This document shows, piece by piece, positions 63,312 through 64,000 of a stretch of 64,000 bases of DNA. Below the pieces are notes generated by a model. The model searched no databases. It was given only the letters and a program-made list of their open reading frames with translations, and was not told the DNA's origin. Origin of the DNA: Pseudomonadota bacterium (GTDB lineage: Bacteria; Pseudomonadota; Gammaproteobacteria; Burkholderiales; Burkholderiaceae_E); the NCBI GenBank assembly GCA_963204785.1, contig CAUJHG010000029.1, forward strand, positions 44,811 to 108,810, read 5' to 3'. A program made the translations under genes and the position numbers. Every line of letters starts with the position of its first letter. Positions within the stretch are counted from its first letter, which is position 1.

Positions 63312-63502
63312 AGTGCCTCTCCTGAATTCCGAGTGGGTCGAATCCGCGGTGTTCGGACCGCCGTCGCCGCGCCCGCGGGCACCCCGCGCGTCACCAGCCA
63401 GCCGGCGACACGCTGCTCGCGGCGCAGGTATCCACGCCAGGCACGGCCAGCTCCCCGGCTCAGCCGGTGGCTCCAGCGCCCGTTGTGCGTGTTGGTGGTC
63501 AT
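63308..63502 (-). CDS. Possible small ORF upstream of the antitoxin
   Basis: 64 aa from ATG 63502 (GAGG 9 bp upstream; ATG at 63508 also in frame). Arg- and Trp-rich: HNGRWSHRLSRGAGRAWRGY, then REQRVAGWLVTRGVPAGAAT, ending NSGEAL. The segment AGWLVTRGVPAGAATAV could be the start of a hydrophobic helix that is cut short, so this may be a remnant. Its stop overlaps the antitoxin TTG by 4 bp (TTGA). No family recognised. Confidence 0.35.
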   Translation of the reverse strand: MTTNTHNGRWSHRLSRGAGRAWRGYLRREQRVAGWLVTRGVPAGAATAVRTPRIRPTRNSGEAL

Positions 63503-63628
63503 GCTCATGTGCCTCGGCTTCAGTGGTGCCTCACCTCGGGGAGCGACCGGTCGTGGCCTGCCCTCCAGCATAGACCGCGATCAGGAGGGCGGGTTGCGGC
63601 CGGCAGAGCCGGGTTGGCTCGGGCCGCA

Positions 63629-63718
63629 GGTCGATTAGATTCTGAGCGATAAATTAAACCTTATGCTACTTTCCCTGCACGTTCTTGCAATGGCTCTAGG
63701 GGTCGATTGGATTCTGTG
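63629..63718. repeat. Direct repeat pair in the AT-rich region before the AbiEi-type gene
   Basis: GGTCGATTAGATTCTGAG (63629-63646) and GGTCGATTGGATTCTGTG (63701-63718) match at 16 of 18 positions, 72 bp apart start to start. The second copy ends 13 bp before the AbiEi start codon. The region between and after is A/T-rich, unlike the rest of the window. Placement suggests operator sites for the AbiEi-type antitoxin, or a duplicated junction of an inserted element. Confidence 0.6.
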
Positions 63719-63731
63719 TTATTTTTATAGC

Positions 63732-64000
63732 ATGAATGGAAATTCTCGGCACCAGGTAATCAAGCGACTGCAGGCGGGACTCCCCCGTGGGGCGCCGTTC
63801 GACCTTGCCACCCTGAGCCAGTTCGGGGTGTCGCCCCAGCTCGCCGCCCACTATGCCGACGGCGGGTGGCTCGTGCGCCTGGCCCATGGCGTCTATGCCT
63901 TCCCGAACGATGAGTTCGGGGTCTACGGTGCGCTGAAGTTCCTGCAACAGCGCGTGCCCGGCCTGCACGTCGGCGGCAAGAGCGCCCTGGCCCTGCAGGG
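63732..64000 (+). CDS. AbiEi-family antitoxin (type IV toxin-antitoxin), N-terminal part; cut by window edge
   Basis: First 89 residues from ATG 63732. It reads LPRGAPFDLATLSQFGVSPQ, then AAHYADGGWLVRLAHGVYAF, followed by LHVGGKSALALQG, the winged-helix N-terminal domain and beginning of the effector domain of AbiEi proteins. AbiEi represses its own operon through operator repeats and antagonises the nucleotidyltransferase toxin AbiEii, whose gene would be beyond the right edge. The family is tied to abortive phage infection and to mobile elements. No good Shine-Dalgarno is visible. Confidence 0.8.
   Translation, partial: MNGNSRHQVIKRLQAGLPRGAPFDLATLSQFGVSPQLAAHYADGGWLVRLAHGVYAFPNDEFGVYGALKFLQQRVPGLHVGGKSALALQ

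Noticed and set aside
62751..64000. Integrase, transposase or tRNA attachment site at the accessory right end
   Set aside because: No such gene or tRNA was found within the window; island status rests only on composition and toxin-antitoxin content.

Overview
The window is very GC-rich, densely packed chromosomal DNA with short intergenic gaps and many 1-4 bp stop/start overlaps. The gene set points to a betaproteobacterium, most likely a member of Burkholderiales: an Rrf2-led SUF operon, a cyanophycin locus with two tandem synthetase-like genes plus an associated ABC protein and a DUF1854 protein, folE next to a BLUF gene, single-chain pyruvate carboxylase, and several CoA-dependent degradation genes. 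The taxonomic call is an inference from gene content, not from a marker gene. No rRNA, tRNA, CRISPR array or insertion sequence was found.

Layout. 1-5929 (minus): SUF iron-sulfur operon, transcribed rrf2-sufB-sufC-sufD-sufS-sufU-sufT, with sufT cut by the left edge. 6199-11080: FMN reductase, a crotonase, then a sulfur operon (periplasmic tandem rhodanese, YeeE/YedE transporter, tiny membrane protein) behind a palindrome, and an SDR. 11232-19081: acyl-CoA metabolism (thiolase, acetyl-CoA hydrolase/transferase family, CaiB/BaiF CoA-transferase, tandem UspA, second crotonase), an orphan branched-chain-type binding protein and a nitroreductase. 19078-28036: acyltransferase-3 membrane protein, then the cyanophycin locus: DUF1854 and ABC genes divergent from two cphA-like genes, the first lacking the C-terminal Mur-ligase lobe.

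28097-32807 (minus): Mla/Pqi-type lipid transport operon (STAS-MlaE, MlaF, MlaD, auxiliary lipoprotein) preceded by two small envelope proteins. 33056-37943: wax-ester synthase-like acyltransferase, alpha/beta hydrolase, Baeyer-Villiger-type monooxygenase, VOC protein. 38155-42167: folE-BLUF, polysaccharide pyruvyl transferase, nitronate monooxygenase, VanZ-like protein. 42252-45368 (minus): trxC, thioesterase, AtuA split into two genes. 45537-49134: GDT1-type Mn/Ca exporter with a structured leader and TTG start, SLAC1 family transporter, and an M48-like membrane protein that has lost its zinc motif. 49318-57470: pyruvate carboxylase, a DUF4136 lipoprotein, pepN, fbp (pyc and fbp are both gluconeogenic). 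57520-61121 (minus): an HDAC-family deacylase followed 8 bp later by a Pat-like acetyltransferase/ADP-forming ligase, a likely acylation/deacylation pair. 61506-62750: MFS transporter.

62776-64000: the right end looks like an accessory patch. It has a PIN-domain toxin with a short TTG-initiated antitoxin, a small upstream ORF, and the start of an AbiEi-type antitoxin preceded by an AT-rich region carrying an 18-bp direct repeat.

The best candidates for something under-described are the truncated cphA paralog in its four-gene context, the zinc-less M48 protein, the structured leader of the GDT1 gene, and the repeat-flanked toxin/antitoxin edge.
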